DNA of 64,000 bases, taken from NCBI GenBank assembly GCA_020310875.1, contig CM035407.1:223117045-223181044 (forward strand). The letters are read 5' to 3'. Positions within the stretch are counted from its first letter, which is position 1; every line of letters starts with the position of its first letter. Made by a program: the position numbers and the translations under genes. Positions 36,909 to 50,640 of the stretch are shown here, one piece after another. The stretch is from Ceratopteris richardii (taxonomy: Eukaryota > Streptophyta > Polypodiopsida > Polypodiales > Pteridaceae). The notes under the pieces were generated by a model. That model searched no databases. It was not told the origin of the DNA and saw only the letters and a program-made list of their open reading frames with translations.

Positions 36909-38490
36909 AGTTTGGGCAAAGAGGACACCATTTCAGATTTCTATAGGTGTAGCAAACTAGCAAAATTCAGATGACCAAAGTGTGCATGCCAAAGCTTTGC
37001 ATCTGACATAGCCTGAGAATCATTTACTACACATGCCAAATCATTTTCAGATCTTTCATAGTCTATGAGCTTATACAGCCCACGATATAAAATGCGAGAA
37101 GCAATAATCACATTGCCATTTGACAGATCATGAACTGTACACTTGTCATCAACAAATTTCACAACCAAGCCAATCTTGGCTAATGCAAATACTGAAAACA
37201 GGTTCTTTTTGATCCCTGGCACAAATAAAGCATCTGGCAAAGTGAAAGAACTACCATGAGAAGTAGTCAAAATGATCTTACCAACTCCCATAACAGGATA
37301 AGAGGAGTTGTTGGCGCATGTAACGGTATTCCCTGTAGGGGCAGGCTCGAGTGAAGAGAAGAAACTACGCTGAGAGGTAATATGTTTGGTTGCACCACTG
37401 TCAAAATACCAAACATCTGAGTCTACTGCAGACATGCACTGCTCATGAGAAGATGGGTCAAAACTGCAGACAGTAGTGAACGCCCATTCTTCTTCCTGCA
37501 CAAGATTTGCAGACTCTGTTTTTGGTGTAGAGGCCTCTGCAACAACCATTCCAGCCTCTTTCTTCTTTGCCTCTTTAGCAACCAGTTTTGGATAGTTCTT
37601 TATGATATGATCATTCCCTTTACAGTACTTACAAAACAATTTCTGCTTTTCTGATTTCTTCTCATCTTTATCTTCCTTCTTCGAATATGCAGAATTAGCA
37701 GATTTCTGCTTACTAGTTGAAGAGCTCCATTTTCCTTTGCCCTTTTGACTAGCCAGGAAAGCTTGATCTGCAACTCGCATAATGGACTTGTTTCGCCTAG
37801 ACTGATCTTCCTACAACAGAACAGAGACTAACTCCTCAAATGATAAGGCATTTGGATTGCCTTTCATCATCAACCGAAGAGTAGAAGCAAAACTCTTATA
37901 TGAATCAGGAAGACCATTCAAAACGATCTGCACAAGTTAGCTATCTGGTATAACCTCATCAATAGAAATCAACTGTTCCTTCAAGTCTTTGATCTTCGTT
38001 AGGAAACTGTCCATAGAATCACCTTCATTCATGTGCTCACTCTCCAACCGTTTTCGGAGGTAAACAACACGAGCCTCATTCCTAGCTTGGTACATGTGGT
38101 AAGCATATCCCAAGCATCCTTAGCTATTCTGCAAGAGTGAATATGAGGAATAATGGCACGTTTGACAGACAAAGCTATCAATGCATGTGCCTCGGCATCT
38201 CTGCCGTCCCAGCGAACCTGCTCTGTAGTAGGTGCAGCAGAAACAGTAGCACGAACAGGAATCTGCGGAATATCATCTTCGACACCATCTTCATCAGCTC
38301 CGACACCTGTATTTGCAGTACCTATAGTCAGAGGTGTAACAGGACGTCTTTCAACACCTTGCACAATGTTCCATAATCCTTTTGCAACCAATACATGTCG
38401 CATCATATAAGCCCACAATGGGTATTTGGTACCATCCAACTTATCCTCAACAGCCAACATACGGAATACATCACTGCTTTCAGCCATGCC
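36909..38490 (-). pseudogene. Copia 1 gag and protease region
   Basis: The minus strand shows gag (about 37790-38487; LDGTKYPLWAYMMRHVL, KRAIIPHIHSC), a zinc-knuckle-like CKYCKGNDHIIKNYP (near 37610-37655), the protease active site WYFDSGATKHI (near 37395-37425) and the integrase zinc-binding start (near 36941-37010). The 5-bp duplication AGTTT at 36909-36913 belongs to the Copia 2 insertion. Confidence 0.88.
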
Positions 38491-38842
38491 CAGTGACTAA
38501 AATACCTTGATGCAAAAATTTACTCTATCTCAAAAAGTTGAACAGAACTGCCCAGACGAGTTCTGCTAGACTTGTAGCAGACTTTGAGACGCTTAAACTG
38601 GCGAACAAAAACTGGTATATACCTTTGGCACAAAAAGACGAAATAGCCTACACAAGCACTACGATAATGCGTTCGGAGGCCGAAACAAGCTCAGATCGTG
38701 ATTTCGGCACAAACATAGCGAAGCTGTTTTGATCTCTGAAACACCCTGAGTATGCTCACCAAATTTCGTGCAAATCTGAGACTGCAAACGGAGGAGTGTC
38801 GACGGCACCCTAGATGAAGCGACGACCTGCTCTGATACCAAT

Positions 38843-39070
38843 TGTTGGAGATAGATGTCTGCGGAAGCACGCGAACAACACAAGGAAGAAGAAGAAGCTT
38901 GGAGCACAACACACAATACTGATGTATTACTAGAGAATGTAGAAAGATAAGTAGCCCATTAGGGCAATAGGCGTATATACAAGCCGGGGGAAAGAACCTC
39001 CTAAAGAGGGAAAAAAGTGCCCCGACGGTCCTAGAGTGTTCACACACATCACTACCTAAATATATCAACA
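38843..39070 (-). repeat. Copia 1 5' LTR (right)
   Basis: TGTTGGAG...ATCAACA, followed by CATAT at 39071-39075. The primer site lies at about 38830-38841. Confidence 0.93.
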
Positions 39071-39540
39071 CATATATGAGAGAAATTTCATCCTAAAAAA
39101 TAGAGCTATATATAAAATTTTAGGCATACCCCCGAGCTTCATGTTCTAACTTAAAAGAACATGTTTTCATCTCTATAGTGGGATTCACTTATATTCTACT
39201 TCAATAAAGAAGAACCTATTGTCTGATACCCATTCAAGTGATGCAAGTTAATAAACGATAATGATCCCTTTTTAATGGGAAATTTCTACCTTCGTGCTCA
39301 GCTCAAAATCAATCAACCTTAAAAATAACCTATAGAATTAAAAAAAAAATCATTTTTATGTGCTTGAAAAAATATTGAACTATACCAAAGTAAATTTTTT
39401 TTACTTGTTTGCATCTCTTTTGTTGTAGGTATCCAAGGAGCAGGTGCATAAGTCGATTTCTATCAAAACTTGGCCATAACAAGTCCCTCTTGACGCTATT
39501 ATCACAAGAAGTTGATTTCTATCTCTATAAGTTCCTCTTG
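39071..39540. other. CACTA interior, AT-rich, no gene seen
   Basis: AT-rich sequence. A good acceptor-like TTTTGTTGTAG at about 39419-39429 is followed by a GTATCCAAGGAGCAGG stretch, but I cannot build an exon. Confidence 0.4.
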
Positions 39541-39544
39541 ATGC

Positions 39545-40580
39545 TATTGTCTTGATGCCAACATCTCATCAAGGTGAACACATGGCATCTAGACAATGCA
39601 TATTAGCTAACAGAAGGTTCTTGTTATATCAATACAATACAACTTCCTAAAGATGGTTTATGGATCTGTGAAATATATCATCTCATATATCGAGAGCTAA
39701 AAACAAAGATGAAGTCAAACTTTGTACCAAGCTTTAAGCATCAACACGCTTTCTTGGAGAGTGCTAATGATGATACTGAGATACCATATGTTGTGCTTCC
39801 TAAGAGGATTGGATCACATGATGGGTCATACAAGGAACAACAAAGGGTGCATCAGTGCATTTTAGAAAGCATTGAGATTCACAAGAGAAAGTTGGATCAA
39901 TGCTTTCAAAAATTGAGTAGAGGTGAGGAAGAACATGATAGGCCTATTGATATGAAGAAGAAAGAGGCGGATGAGATTGTACATATTGAAGAGAAAATAG
40001 AGTCATTACGGATGAAAGCTGAGGATTTATATGGTCGAATAGATTCGATGAGATTTGACGTATTAACTCCATCTAAATTCCTAAGCTTGCACTTGTGATG
40101 ACTTTATTTCCCATTCAAGCTATATAATCTCATCCGCCTAGCAATAGGCCTATCATGTTCTTCCTCACCTTTACTCAATTTTTGAAAGTATTGATCCACC
40201 TTTCTCTTGTGAATCTCAATGCTTCGCATAAAGCACTGATGCACTCTTTGTTGTTCCTCATATGACCACCATATGATCTAGTCCTCTTATGAAGCACAAT
40301 GTATGGTATCTCAGTATCATCATCAACATTCTCCAAGAAAGCTTGTTGATGCTTAAAGGTTGGTACAAGATTCAACTTGATCTTTGCGTTGAGCTCTCAA
40401 TATACGAGATGATATATTCCACAAATCCATAGACCTTTTTCAGGAAGTTGTGTTGTATCGATACAACAAGAACCTTCTGTTAGCTGATATGCATTGTCTT
40501 GGATGCCATTGATGTTCATGAGATAATGGCATCAAGATAATATAGTATCATTTCTTGATGCATTGTCTTGATGCCATTGA
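39545..40580. repeat. foldback: inverted repeat with arms of about 400 bp
   Basis: The left arm (about 39545-39955) and right arm (about 40141-40580) are reverse complements at roughly 80-85% identity, around a 185-bp spacer. Matching landmarks include GTTCTTGTTATATC/GATACAACAAGAAC and AACATGATAGGCCTATTG/CAATAGGCCTATCATGTT. A transcript across it would fold into a long hairpin. Confidence 0.85.
39709..40098 (+). CDS. unknown coiled-coil reading frame in the foldback left arm
   Basis: 129 codons: MKSNFVPSFKHQHAFLESAND, PYVVLPKRIGSHDGS, then a charged helical stretch (EEIESLRMK-like heptads; EEKIESLRMKAEDLYGRIDS). The right arm encodes a degraded version on the minus strand (40375-40175, MNLVPTFKHQQAFLENVDDD). 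Differences between the arms tend to keep the protein pattern in the N-terminal part (AFLES/AFLEN, TEIPYVVL/TEIPYIVL). I do not recognise the family. It may be a transposon- or host-derived exon; an acceptor-like AG lies upstream but no clear gene model emerges. Confidence 0.4.
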   Translation: MKSNFVPSFKHQHAFLESANDDTEIPYVVLPKRIGSHDGSYKEQQRVHQCILESIEIHKRKLDQCFQKLSRGEEEHDRPIDMKKKEADEIVHIEEKIESLRMKAEDLYGRIDSMRFDVLTPSKFLSLHL

Positions 40581-40639
40581 CCTTTGATTGATTAGAATCT
40601 GATTGTGTAGCAAATAAAGATACTAGATATTAATAATAT

Positions 40640-40960
40640 GATTATTTATATACACATTCATATGTACATATTTATACATACACATATTCAAATATACACA
40701 AATATACATTCTAAAATATAAATACACATACAAAACTATAAATGTATAAAGTATGTATGTGTGTGTATATATAATATGCATGGATATGTGTATGTGTGTG
40801 TATGTATGTATGTGTAAATGTATGTATATATGTGTAAATGTATATATATGTATGTGTATGGATGTATGTTTGTATGTATGCATGTGTATGTGTGGATATG
40901 TATGTATGTCTATGTGTGGGTATGTATATATGTGTAAGTGTATGAATATCTGTTTGTGTA
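40640..40960. repeat. TG-rich (GTATGTGTATG)n microsatellite
   Basis: Degenerate TGTATGTA/TGTGTA sequence up to the edge of the next Copia copy. Confidence 0.9.
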
Positions 40961-43900
40961 TAGGGCAATAGGTGTCAATACAAGTCGGGGGTAAAAAACC
41001 TCCTAAAGTGTGAAAAAAGTGCCTGGGTGATCCTAGTATATTTACACACACCAGTACCTAAATATATCAACAAATCCCCCCTGGGAGTGATGTGGTGAAC
41101 AAGGAGCTGGCACTCATGTATAAGGAAGTGCGAAGCTATGTGGAATCAATCCACAAAAGGAAGTAAGCCCAAAGCTTTGCGGAAAGCTTCAAACTTCTCC
41201 CTAGGCAGAGCCTTCGTGAAAAGGTCTGCAATGTTCTCCTGCATGGGCACATATGCCAAAATGATCTCTCCAGTAGAGAACCTCTCCTTGACATAATGAT
41301 AATTCATCTCAATGTGCTTAGTGCGAGCATAGAACACAGGTTCTTCGCAACTGCCAATGCGCTTTGACTGTTAGTGAAGATGGTGGTGGCAGAAGATTGA
41401 CCAACACCCAAATCAGCCATAAGGCATTTGAGCCACACATACTCAACAATCGATGTGAAAGCTTCCCTATACTAAGCCTCACAACTAGAACTGGCCACAA
41501 TAGGCTGCTTCTTGCTCAACCAAGATATGCATGAGCTAGCAAGCATGAAGCAAAAGCCACTAGTGGACACACGAGTGTCATAACAACTAGCCCAATCAGA
41601 GTCAGAAAAAGCATGCAAATCTGGTGGTAGCGATCCCCTCTTGGGATAAAACAATCTAAGTAGTTGGGTACCACTCAAGTAGAGAAAGATGCACTTAACC
41701 ACCTGCCAATGCTTGACACCTCAACAATGCATAAATCTGCTCATTTGTGAGATAGCAAACTGAATATCTGGATGAGCAATGCATAAGCAAATCAAGCATC
41801 CAACAACTTTTTGATAGAGAACAACATCAATGCATCTCTAGCATCATGAAGACTCAATGGTAAACCTGTCTCCATAGGAGTGGCAATAGGTTTACAATAT
41901 TCAAGGCCAAAACATTGCAATAATTTGTCAATATATTTTGTTTGAGACAAAGTTATTCCACCATCAATTTGCATAAACTGAATGCCCAAATAATGATGCA
42001 AATGCCCCAAATCAGACATCTCAAATGAGACATGCATATCAGCCTTGAAATCAACAATATGCTTCTCATGAGGACCATTGAGCAGCATGTCATCAACATA
42101 CACAACAATGATTAGAAGCACATCATTAGCACGCTTAACATATAAGGTGCTTTAAGTTGGACTGTTCTCAAAACCATGTCAAATTAGATATGCATGTATC
42201 TTTTCATACCAAGCACATGGTGCTTGCTTTAAACCATATAATGCCTTCTTTAATATGCACACCTTGTTTTCATGCCCTTTCTGCAAAAAGCAATGAGGCT
42301 GAAAAACATACACTTCTTCGTGCAAGTCACCATTCAAAAGTGCAATTTTAATGTCCAACTGATGTACATTCCAACCATGATGAGCTGCAAGTGCAGAGAT
42401 GCTACGAACAGTGGTCCTTCAACATGTAGGTGCAAAGGTCTTATCGAAATCAATGCCTCTTTCCTATGCATAACCCTTTGCAACAAGCCTAGCCTTATAC
42501 CTGTCAACTATTCCATTAGTTTTACGCTTTAGCTTGTATACCCACTTGGTGCCAATGGCCTTCTTGTTAGGAGGCAAGTCACATAAAGACCAGGTACCAT
42601 TTTTCATGATAGGATCATATTCAGATTGCATTTGCAGCCATCCAATGTTCAAAATTTTGTCCTTCATCAAACGAAACAGGTTCAGTCTCATAAAAGAGAC
42701 TAGAGGCAGCCATACCATAGCAATCTGATGCAAAAGAGGCTTTATGAGAGTTGATGATATGACAAAGGTGCATCTAATTTGCTATCATGCAAAGTCTGCA
42801 CCATGCATTTTGGCATAGTTTTTGCCTCCTTAAAATCAGCTCTCTCATCAACAAGTGCATCATGTAAATCTGCATCAGAAATAGAATGATCTACATCATC
42901 ACATGAAACTTGTAAAGGCTGAGAAATTGCCTCATTAGGAATAGCACTAGACTGTCCACCTATAAAAAGAGGCAGCAAAGTATCATACATGTCTGTGGAG
43001 CTAACAGATGTTTCCTTTGTACATGAAAGTAAAGGCTGAATAGCATCTTCCACAAAAACAACATCATGGCTAACCAAAATGCATTTAGTATGTGGATGAT
43101 ATAGAAGATAGCCTTTGCTTTCATAGCTGTACCCAACAAAAATACATTTTATTGCTTTATCATCCAATTTCCTATGATGTTGTTCAGGTATTAATGTATA
43201 TGCCAGACAACCAAAAACACACAGGTGCAACAGATGGCTTACAACCATGCCAAGCCTCATATGGAGTGATAGAATGCAGCACTTTAGTGGGACACTTGTT
43301 AAGTACATATGTTGAACACATGACAACCTCAGGCCAGAAACTATGTGGTAAAGCCTAATTCTTGACCATACACCTCACCATCTCCATGAGTGACCTATTC
43401 TTCCATTCAGAAACTCGATTCTATTGAGGTGTATACGGCATTGTACACTGATGTTTTATCCCACGTTCAGCCAGAAATGCATTAAAGTGAGAAGACATAC
43501 ATTCCCCCCCTCGATCAGAACAAAGGGTGCCCATTTTACATGCTCACAGATTTTCAACCAAAACCAAAAACTGTTTGAAGCACATAAACACTTCGGAATT
43601 TTCTTTGAGTGGATATACCCATGCATGCTTAGAAAAATCATGAATGAAAGTCACAAAGTAAAAATAGTTCCCAAAAGAGGGTGTCTGCATAGGACCACAT
43701 ACATCACTATGAACAAGCTGTAATTTTTGAGTAGCTCGAACTGAACCATCTTTTGGGAATGAGGAACACTGCATTTTGCCCAATATATAGGCTTCACATA
43801 CATGTTTACTAGGTGCCTCAAGTTTGGTCAAAGAGGACACCATTTTAGATTTCTACAGGCGTAGCAAACTAGCAAAATTCATATGACCAAAGGGTGTGTG

Positions 43901-45233
43901 CCAAAGCTTTGCATCTGACATAGCGTGAGAATCATGTACTGCACATGCCAAATCATTCACAGATTTTTCATAGTCTATGAGCTTACAACCCACGACATAA
44001 AATGCCAGAAGCAATAATCACGTTGTCATTTGACAGATCATGAATTGTACATCTCTCATCAACAAATTTCACAACCAAAACAATCTTGGCTAAAGCTGAA
44101 ACTGATAATAGATTTGTCTTGATCCTTGGCACAAATAAAGCATTGGACAAAGTGAAAGAACTACCATCAACAGTATTCAGAATGATCTTACCAACTCCCA
44201 TGAGAGGATAAGAGGAGTTGTTGATGCATGTGATAGTATTCCCTATAGGGGTAGGCTCAAGTGAAGTGAAGAAACTACACTATGAGGTAATCTGCTTGGT
44301 TGCCCCACTATCAAAATACCAAACATCTGAGTCTAATGCAGACATACATTGCTCATGAGAAGATGGGTCAAAACTGCAAACAATAGTAAACACCCATTCT
44401 CCATTGTGTAGAAGATTAGCAAACTCTGTTTTCGATGTAGAGGCTCTGCAACGAACATTCTAGCCTCTTTTTTCTTTGCCTCTTTTGCAGCCAGTTTTGG
44501 ATAGTTCTTTATGACATGATCGTTTCCTTTACAATACTTGCAAAAGAATTTTTGCTTTTTTTATTTCTTCTCATCTTTGTCTTCCTTCTTCAAATGTGCA
44601 ACATTTGCATATTTTTGCTTACTACTAGATGAGCTCCATTTACCTTTGCCCTTTCATGTTTGACATACAAGGTTATCAAAGCATGCGCATGAGCATTTCT
44701 GCCATCCCAATGAATTTTCTCTATAGTAGGTGTAGCAGAAACTGCAGCACAAACAAGAATCTACAGAATATCACCATCTTCAATGCCATCTGCATCAACT
44801 TCAGTACCTGTATTTATTGCACGTGAAATGGGATGTTTTTCAACACCTTGCACAATGTTCCATAATTCTTTTGCGATCAATACATGATGCATCATATCAT
44901 CCCATAATGGGTAATTCGTACCATCCAACTTACCCTCAACATCCAATATATGGAATACATCATTGCTTTCAGCCATGGCCACTGATTAAAATACCCTGAT
45001 GCAAAAAAAAAAGATTGTATCTCAAAAAGTTGAACAAAACTACCCTGTCAAGTTCTACTAAACCTGTAGCAGACTTCAAGATGCTTATATTGGCGAACCA
45101 AAACCTACATATATTTTTGGTACAAAAAGACAAAATTGTTTGCACAAGCGCTTCGATAGTGCATTTGGAGGCTGAAATGAGCTTAGATCGCAATTTTGGT
45201 ACCACATAATAAAGCTATTTTTATCTCCTAATC

Positions 45234-45531
45234 TAAAGTATTTCGATGATGATGCAGCACAATGCACTCTCCTTCTTGAGAGCTCCATGATGATATCCTC
45301 GAAGTAGAAAAATGAGCTCCTAGGGCCACACACGGTACTCCGCACAGAGGCTACAAAATATGCAGAAAAACACAGTACACAGGGAGCACGAACATAGACT
45401 TCTTAGGTGTCACAAATGCAGTCAAACTTATAGTTTGTGATTGAACAGGCCGCTATATGTTTTATTAAAGAACATATACAAAGAAGTGTCTGGTGGCCAT
45501 TTGGCCTTTCACATGGGCACTAACGGTAATA
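45234..45531 (-). repeat. Copia 4 3' LTR (left)
   Basis: 298 bp, TAAAGTATTTC...GGTAATA. Confidence 0.85.
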
Positions 45532-45720
45532 ATCTCCCACTAAAGGCCAATATGGCCAAAGTAACTATGGGACAAAAATAAAGAATGATAAAGAATACCT
45601 AAGTGTAAGTATAAAAACTATACCTCCCACTTGATGGGCATGTTATATAGTATACAAGTGACTATGTAAGATCATGAATCAAGTAACCCCCATCAAGTAA
45701 CAATAGTGTTGAAAGTTATC

Positions 45721-48700
45721 CTATGGTAGAGCTTTAGTCAAAGCATCTACAACATTATCTCGAGTATGAATCTTCTCTAGAATAATGTGCTTAGTGGCTA
45801 AGCGATCTCTAATGAAGTGATACCTCACCTCAATGTGCTTGGTCTTTGCATGATAGACTGAGTTCTTAGCCAAAGTAATGGCACTCTGACTATCACTAAG
45901 CAAATGAGGTACATGTTGAGGTAAACCCATATCACAAGCAAGACGAGAAAGCCACAATGCTTCCTTAAATGCCTCACTTGCTGCAACATACTTTGGTTTT
46001 GTGGTGGAAACAACTGTACATTCTTGAAGACAAGATCTCCAAGAGATAGCACCTCCATTAAAATGAAAAATGTACCTTGATGTAGACTTACCATTGTCTA
46101 CACAATCAGCATAGTCAGAATTTGTGTAACCAATAATGGATGCTTTCCCTCTACCTAAGCATAGACACTTGTCCTTAGTGCCACTCAGATATCTCAAAAT
46201 CATCTTGATCGCTTCCCAATGTTTTTTGCTAGGATTAGAAATATATTTGCTCACGACTCCCATTGCAAATGCAATGTCTGGTCTCGTAGCTACCATAGCA
46301 TACATGAGACTACCAACAGTAGACTGATAGGGAATTTTGTTCATGGATTCCTTTTCGTCATCTGATTTGGGGCAATCATCCTTGCTCAATTTCACAAATG
46401 TGGGTAAAGGTGTACTCAATGCCTTTCCACCTTGCATATTGAACCTGTGAAGTACTTGGGATATGTAGTCACTTTGAGATAAGTATATGCATTTTTTTAC
46501 TCCTATCATGAGTAATGTGCATGCCAAGAATATGTTTGGCATCCCCCAAATCCTTCATATCAAATGTCTGACTCAACTTCTTTTTTAGAATTGACATGTC
46601 ATAAGAGGATTTCCCAGCAATCAACATATCATTGACATAAAGTATCAAGCATATCAAGCTGCCATCTAAAAAGCTCTTTGTGCAGAGACAATGATCCTCA
46701 TTGCTTTGAGAATAGCCTTGAGACTTCATAAAAGCATCAAACTTCTGGTACCATTGTCTAGGGGACTATTTAAGTCCATACAAGCTCTTCTTGAGCTTAC
46801 AAACTAGACTTTCCTTGCTAGGAATTACATAACCCTCTGATTGTTCCATATATATCTCATCTGTAAGATCTCCATGCAAGAAAGCAGCTTTCACATCCAT
46901 TTGACCTAGCTCTAAATCCTCCATTGCAACGAATCCAAGCAACATGCATAGGGTAGTCATCTTGACCATTGGAGAGAAGATTTCCTCGAAATCAACACCA
47001 TGTTGTTTCTTAAAACCCTTTGTGACATGTCGTGTTTTATACTTTAAAGAGGCACTATGTGATGTGAATTTTAGCTTATATAACCATTTACATGGTAAAG
47101 CTTTCCTGCCCTTTGGCAAAGGTACTAAATCCCAAGTACCATTATTGTGAATATAATCCAACTCACTCTTCATGGCACGCTCCCACTTGACATGATCCTC
47201 TGTCTACATAGCCTCTATGTAGTAAGAAGGCTCACCGACATCTGTTAGCATAACAAAATCTAAACCTGGAACATATATATCAGGTGGATGTGAGACACCT
47301 GCAGAGAGTCTCAATGGTTGCTGAACAGGAACATGTGCAGATTGATCTGATCGGACATTCTCTTGAACATCCCTATGTGCAACATTTTTATGCATGCTAA
47401 CTGGAGGATTAGTATCCCCAAACATCACTCTTCTCACTTCAACCTCCTTAATGGACTATTTATGCACCTTAGATTCATTAAAAACGACATCACTACTTTT
47501 GATCATTGATCATGTTTTAGGATACCATAAGTGATATCCAAATTGTCCTTCTCAACCATATCCAAGAGAAATGCATTTCTTTGACTTATGGTCCAACTTA
47601 TGTCTAAGATTCTTGGGTATATGAACATATGCTTCACACCCAAAAACTCAAAGATGATCATAATATGGTGGCTTCCTTGTCCATAATTCTTGTGCCACTT
47701 TCAGACCTTTGGCAGTACTAGGTGAAATGTTTATCACATGAATTGGAATCAATACTGCTTTTGCCCAAAAGCCTTGTGAGAGGTTTGCATGATGCAACAT
47801 AGAAATTACTCTATCTTGAATACTTCTATTCATCCGTTCAGCTACACCATTTTGTAATGGGGTATAAGGAGTCCTAAACTCTCTACGAAACCCTCTAGAC
47901 TAACAAAAAAAGCTGAATTCATGTGAGGTATACTCACCCCCATTATCTGAATGTAAAGCCTTAAGCTTAGTTCCTTTTTTAGTCTCAACTAAAGCAAGCC
48001 ATTTTCTGAAAGTAGGGAATATCACATCCTTTGATTTGATAGGATATACCCAAACTTTTCTAGTGGCATCATCTATGAAGGTGACAAAGTAAAGCGAACC
48101 ACCTAAGGACCTAGTGGGCATAGGGCCACACACATCTATATGAACGAGATCTAAAGACTAAATTAAAGAGTCAATGTGCACTCTATGCACATTTCTGGTT
48201 TGATTTCCATTTTGACAATGTTCACAAAATGAAAATCAAAGAAACATAACATAGGTAAGTAGCTAGAACGAGAAAGATTTTCCATTCCACTATGAGATAT
48301 ATGGCCCAAAAAACCATGCCAAATACAATCCATAGGTTGTTCAGTAACAACTAAGAAATGTTCTTTTTGTGATACAAATAAATGATAAAGTGAGCCAACT
48401 TTGCTTCCTTATGCAATAACCATATTTCCTTTTGATATACAAAAGGACTGAGCATAGAAGACCACCTTGTAAAAAAATCAAGTTGACCAACTGACATCAA
48501 ATGGTGTGATAACTGAGGTACACAGTGTACATTATGCATAGTAAATTTTGAACCATCACTGAACTGCACAAGCACATCTCCAATCTCCACAACATCACAC
48601 TAGTAAGAGTCATCAAGTCTCATGGTACTAAGAGACTTTGCTACATAATTTAGAACCATTCTCTATGTGGTGTCACAAGGAAAGAAGCACCAGAATCTAG

Positions 48701-49740
48701 CAACCATGTGTGGGAAAGAGAATCCGCCATAAGAGCCTCAGTTGGCACAGTACTATCAAGTGTCAACACATCAGCATCATCAGAAATAGCATTAATTTCT
48801 TCAATCTTCATGGTCGAAGTAGATGGTGTAGGTAACTATTTAAGATGCCCATCAACATTCTGTCCTTTATCTTTAGCATTCTTTAATGCAAAACAATCTT
48901 TCTTCATGTGTCCTTTCTTATGACAATAATGGCATTCGATATCCCTCTTCCTTGATTTACTTCTACTCTTATTCTGTTGATCATTCTTTTCCTTGTTCTT
49001 GCTCTTGCCATGTTACTGATTCTTTCCTTGGTAAGAATCATGAACATTATATGCATCTCCACTCTGAGTAACAACCATAGATTTTCTACAAATCTCCTCA
49101 CTCAAGAGTGCTCCATATATGTCATCATAGATGAGTTTACCACCAAGTGCACTATTGCTAATAGTTGTGCAAAACGTATCCCATGATGATGGCAAGGTGC
49201 ATAACAACAATACTGCTTTCATTTCATTATCCATATCCATTTTTTGAGCATGTAACTAGGAGAATATAGCATCAAACTCATTTGGATGAGCAACAACACT
49301 ATCTGTGTCCTTCATGCAAAGGTCATATAATTTTCTTATCAAATACACTTTATTTGATGCTGTCTCTTTTTCGTATGTATTGCATAACTTCTTCCGAAGC
49401 TCCTTTGCACTTTCACAGTCTAATACTGTAAAGTAAACATTATCTACTAGGTGCAAGAGAATGGTAGACCTAGCCATTTCATCTAACTCATCCCAATCAT
49501 CTTCATCCATGTCAGTAGGCTTCTTTGAAATTCCATTTATTGGCTTCCATTACCTCCTTTGAATCAGCACATCTTTAATCTGATTCTTCCATATAGAAAA
49601 GTTTTTTGCCATCAAAGTTTTGGATCTAAAAATGGTCTTTGCCGTGCAAGTTATAGATCCTCCTCGGAACACTGGCACTAGACCCTAATCCACCAGATGT
49701 GCCTGAGACCTCTGATGCCATGATGGTAGAGAACTGAATA
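45721..49740 (-). pseudogene. Copia 4 gag-pol remnants
   Basis: In minus-strand order: gag (about 49010-49740), a knuckle-like CHYCHKKGH (near 48900-48940), protease area (about 48590-48720), integrase (about 47640-48140; DVCGPMPTRSLGGSLYFVTF is the Copia core start), RT (about 46470-47170; ILYVNDMLIAG block) and RNase H (about 45720-46100; KHIEVRYHFIRDRL, VDALTKALP). All parts of a Copia polyprotein are recognisable. Confidence 0.85.
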
Positions 49741-50640
49741 GAATGATAATGGAGCTAGAAGAGCCCAAAAACCAACGAATAAGTGTATCAAGGAGTAAAT
49801 AGAGCACTGTATAGTTGATAAAACCAAAAATCTGGAAAAATTTTGCTAGAGTATCCCCTGCAAAATGAGCATATGACCAGTGTCAAAATATCATAAAACT
49901 GCAAGTACTGACATGTTTACCTGCATAGTGAATCACTGACTCCACTGCATATAATTAGTTACCCAATAAAAGCCAACTAGGCTTATCGAGCACCTATGAA
50001 CAACTATCATACGTCTCGTATGGCAAGGCTGGGTAAGTCATCCACCTGCATCGCCGAAGAGATCCTGGCATTTGGGTGTCTCTCAATTAAGAAAACCTCA
50101 CCAAGACCCTCTTTATCAAACGTAAAAGGCTTTATGCAAGAACCATAACCACTATATCAATGACCACATGGACATACATAAGAGGTATCCACAGAAGTGT
50201 ACATGGTGTGTATGTCCCAATATATGCAGTAAAATGACACTAAAAGGCTGAATGCACAGCCCAAAGAATAGCCAACAACACATGTAAGTGTCTATCAACT
50301 CTGATGTTTTAGGCTCAAAAAAACCTGCATTAATTTGCAGTGGCTTCTCCCACCAAAAATGAAAACCTTTCAAGAGACCTATAGTTTTACGAGTGTGGCT
50401 GAAAATACAGCCCCAAAGGTTGATATTTATTGTCAGAGAAGTACAAAGGACACTCTTCTTGATGTTTTTGGACTTGTGTGAAGAGAAATATGTGTGAAAG
50501 TACTCCAAAATGGCTCCAAAAGACACCCCAAAAATGCTTCAAAAACAGGCTTTGAAAGCAAAGAATGAAGCTTTGCGGCACCAAAACATGTTCAAGGTAA
50601 TGTCAACCTTAGTCTTTCCCCTTCCTCAGACACCACAAGA
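49741..50640 (-). other. Copia 4 leader region, nothing further recognised
   Basis: About 0.9 kb between the gag start and the 5S-like block; unusually long for a Copia leader. A frame at 50152-50526 is rich in His/Phe/Trp/Cys and matches nothing I know. Confidence 0.4.

Larger units (their letters stand above)
17375..39070 (-). mobile_element. Ty1/Copia element 1, with two nested retroelements
   Basis: LTRs of about 230 bp (17375-17604; 38843-39070) are flanked by the 5-bp duplication CATAT. The minus-strand primer site beside the right LTR reads TGGTATCAGAGC (initiator-Met tRNA type), and a purine tract lies beside the left LTR. Without its guests it is about 5.2 kb, a normal Copia length. 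Its own pieces are 17375-20074, 30502-30800 and 36909-39070; a Gypsy (20075-30501) and a second Copia (30801-36908) sit inside it. By eye the LTRs are about 96-97% alike, so it is of intermediate age. It is broken, with several breaks besides the insertions. Confidence 0.93.

Noticed and set aside
39709-40098. Host chromatin protein (SMC- or MORC-like) suggested by the coiled coil
   Set aside because: The resemblance is only in charged helical composition; no catalytic or hinge motif is present.
50152-50526. 124-codon frame in the Copia 4 leader
   Set aside because: Odd aromatic/His-rich composition, no family likeness, no start context; likely chance.
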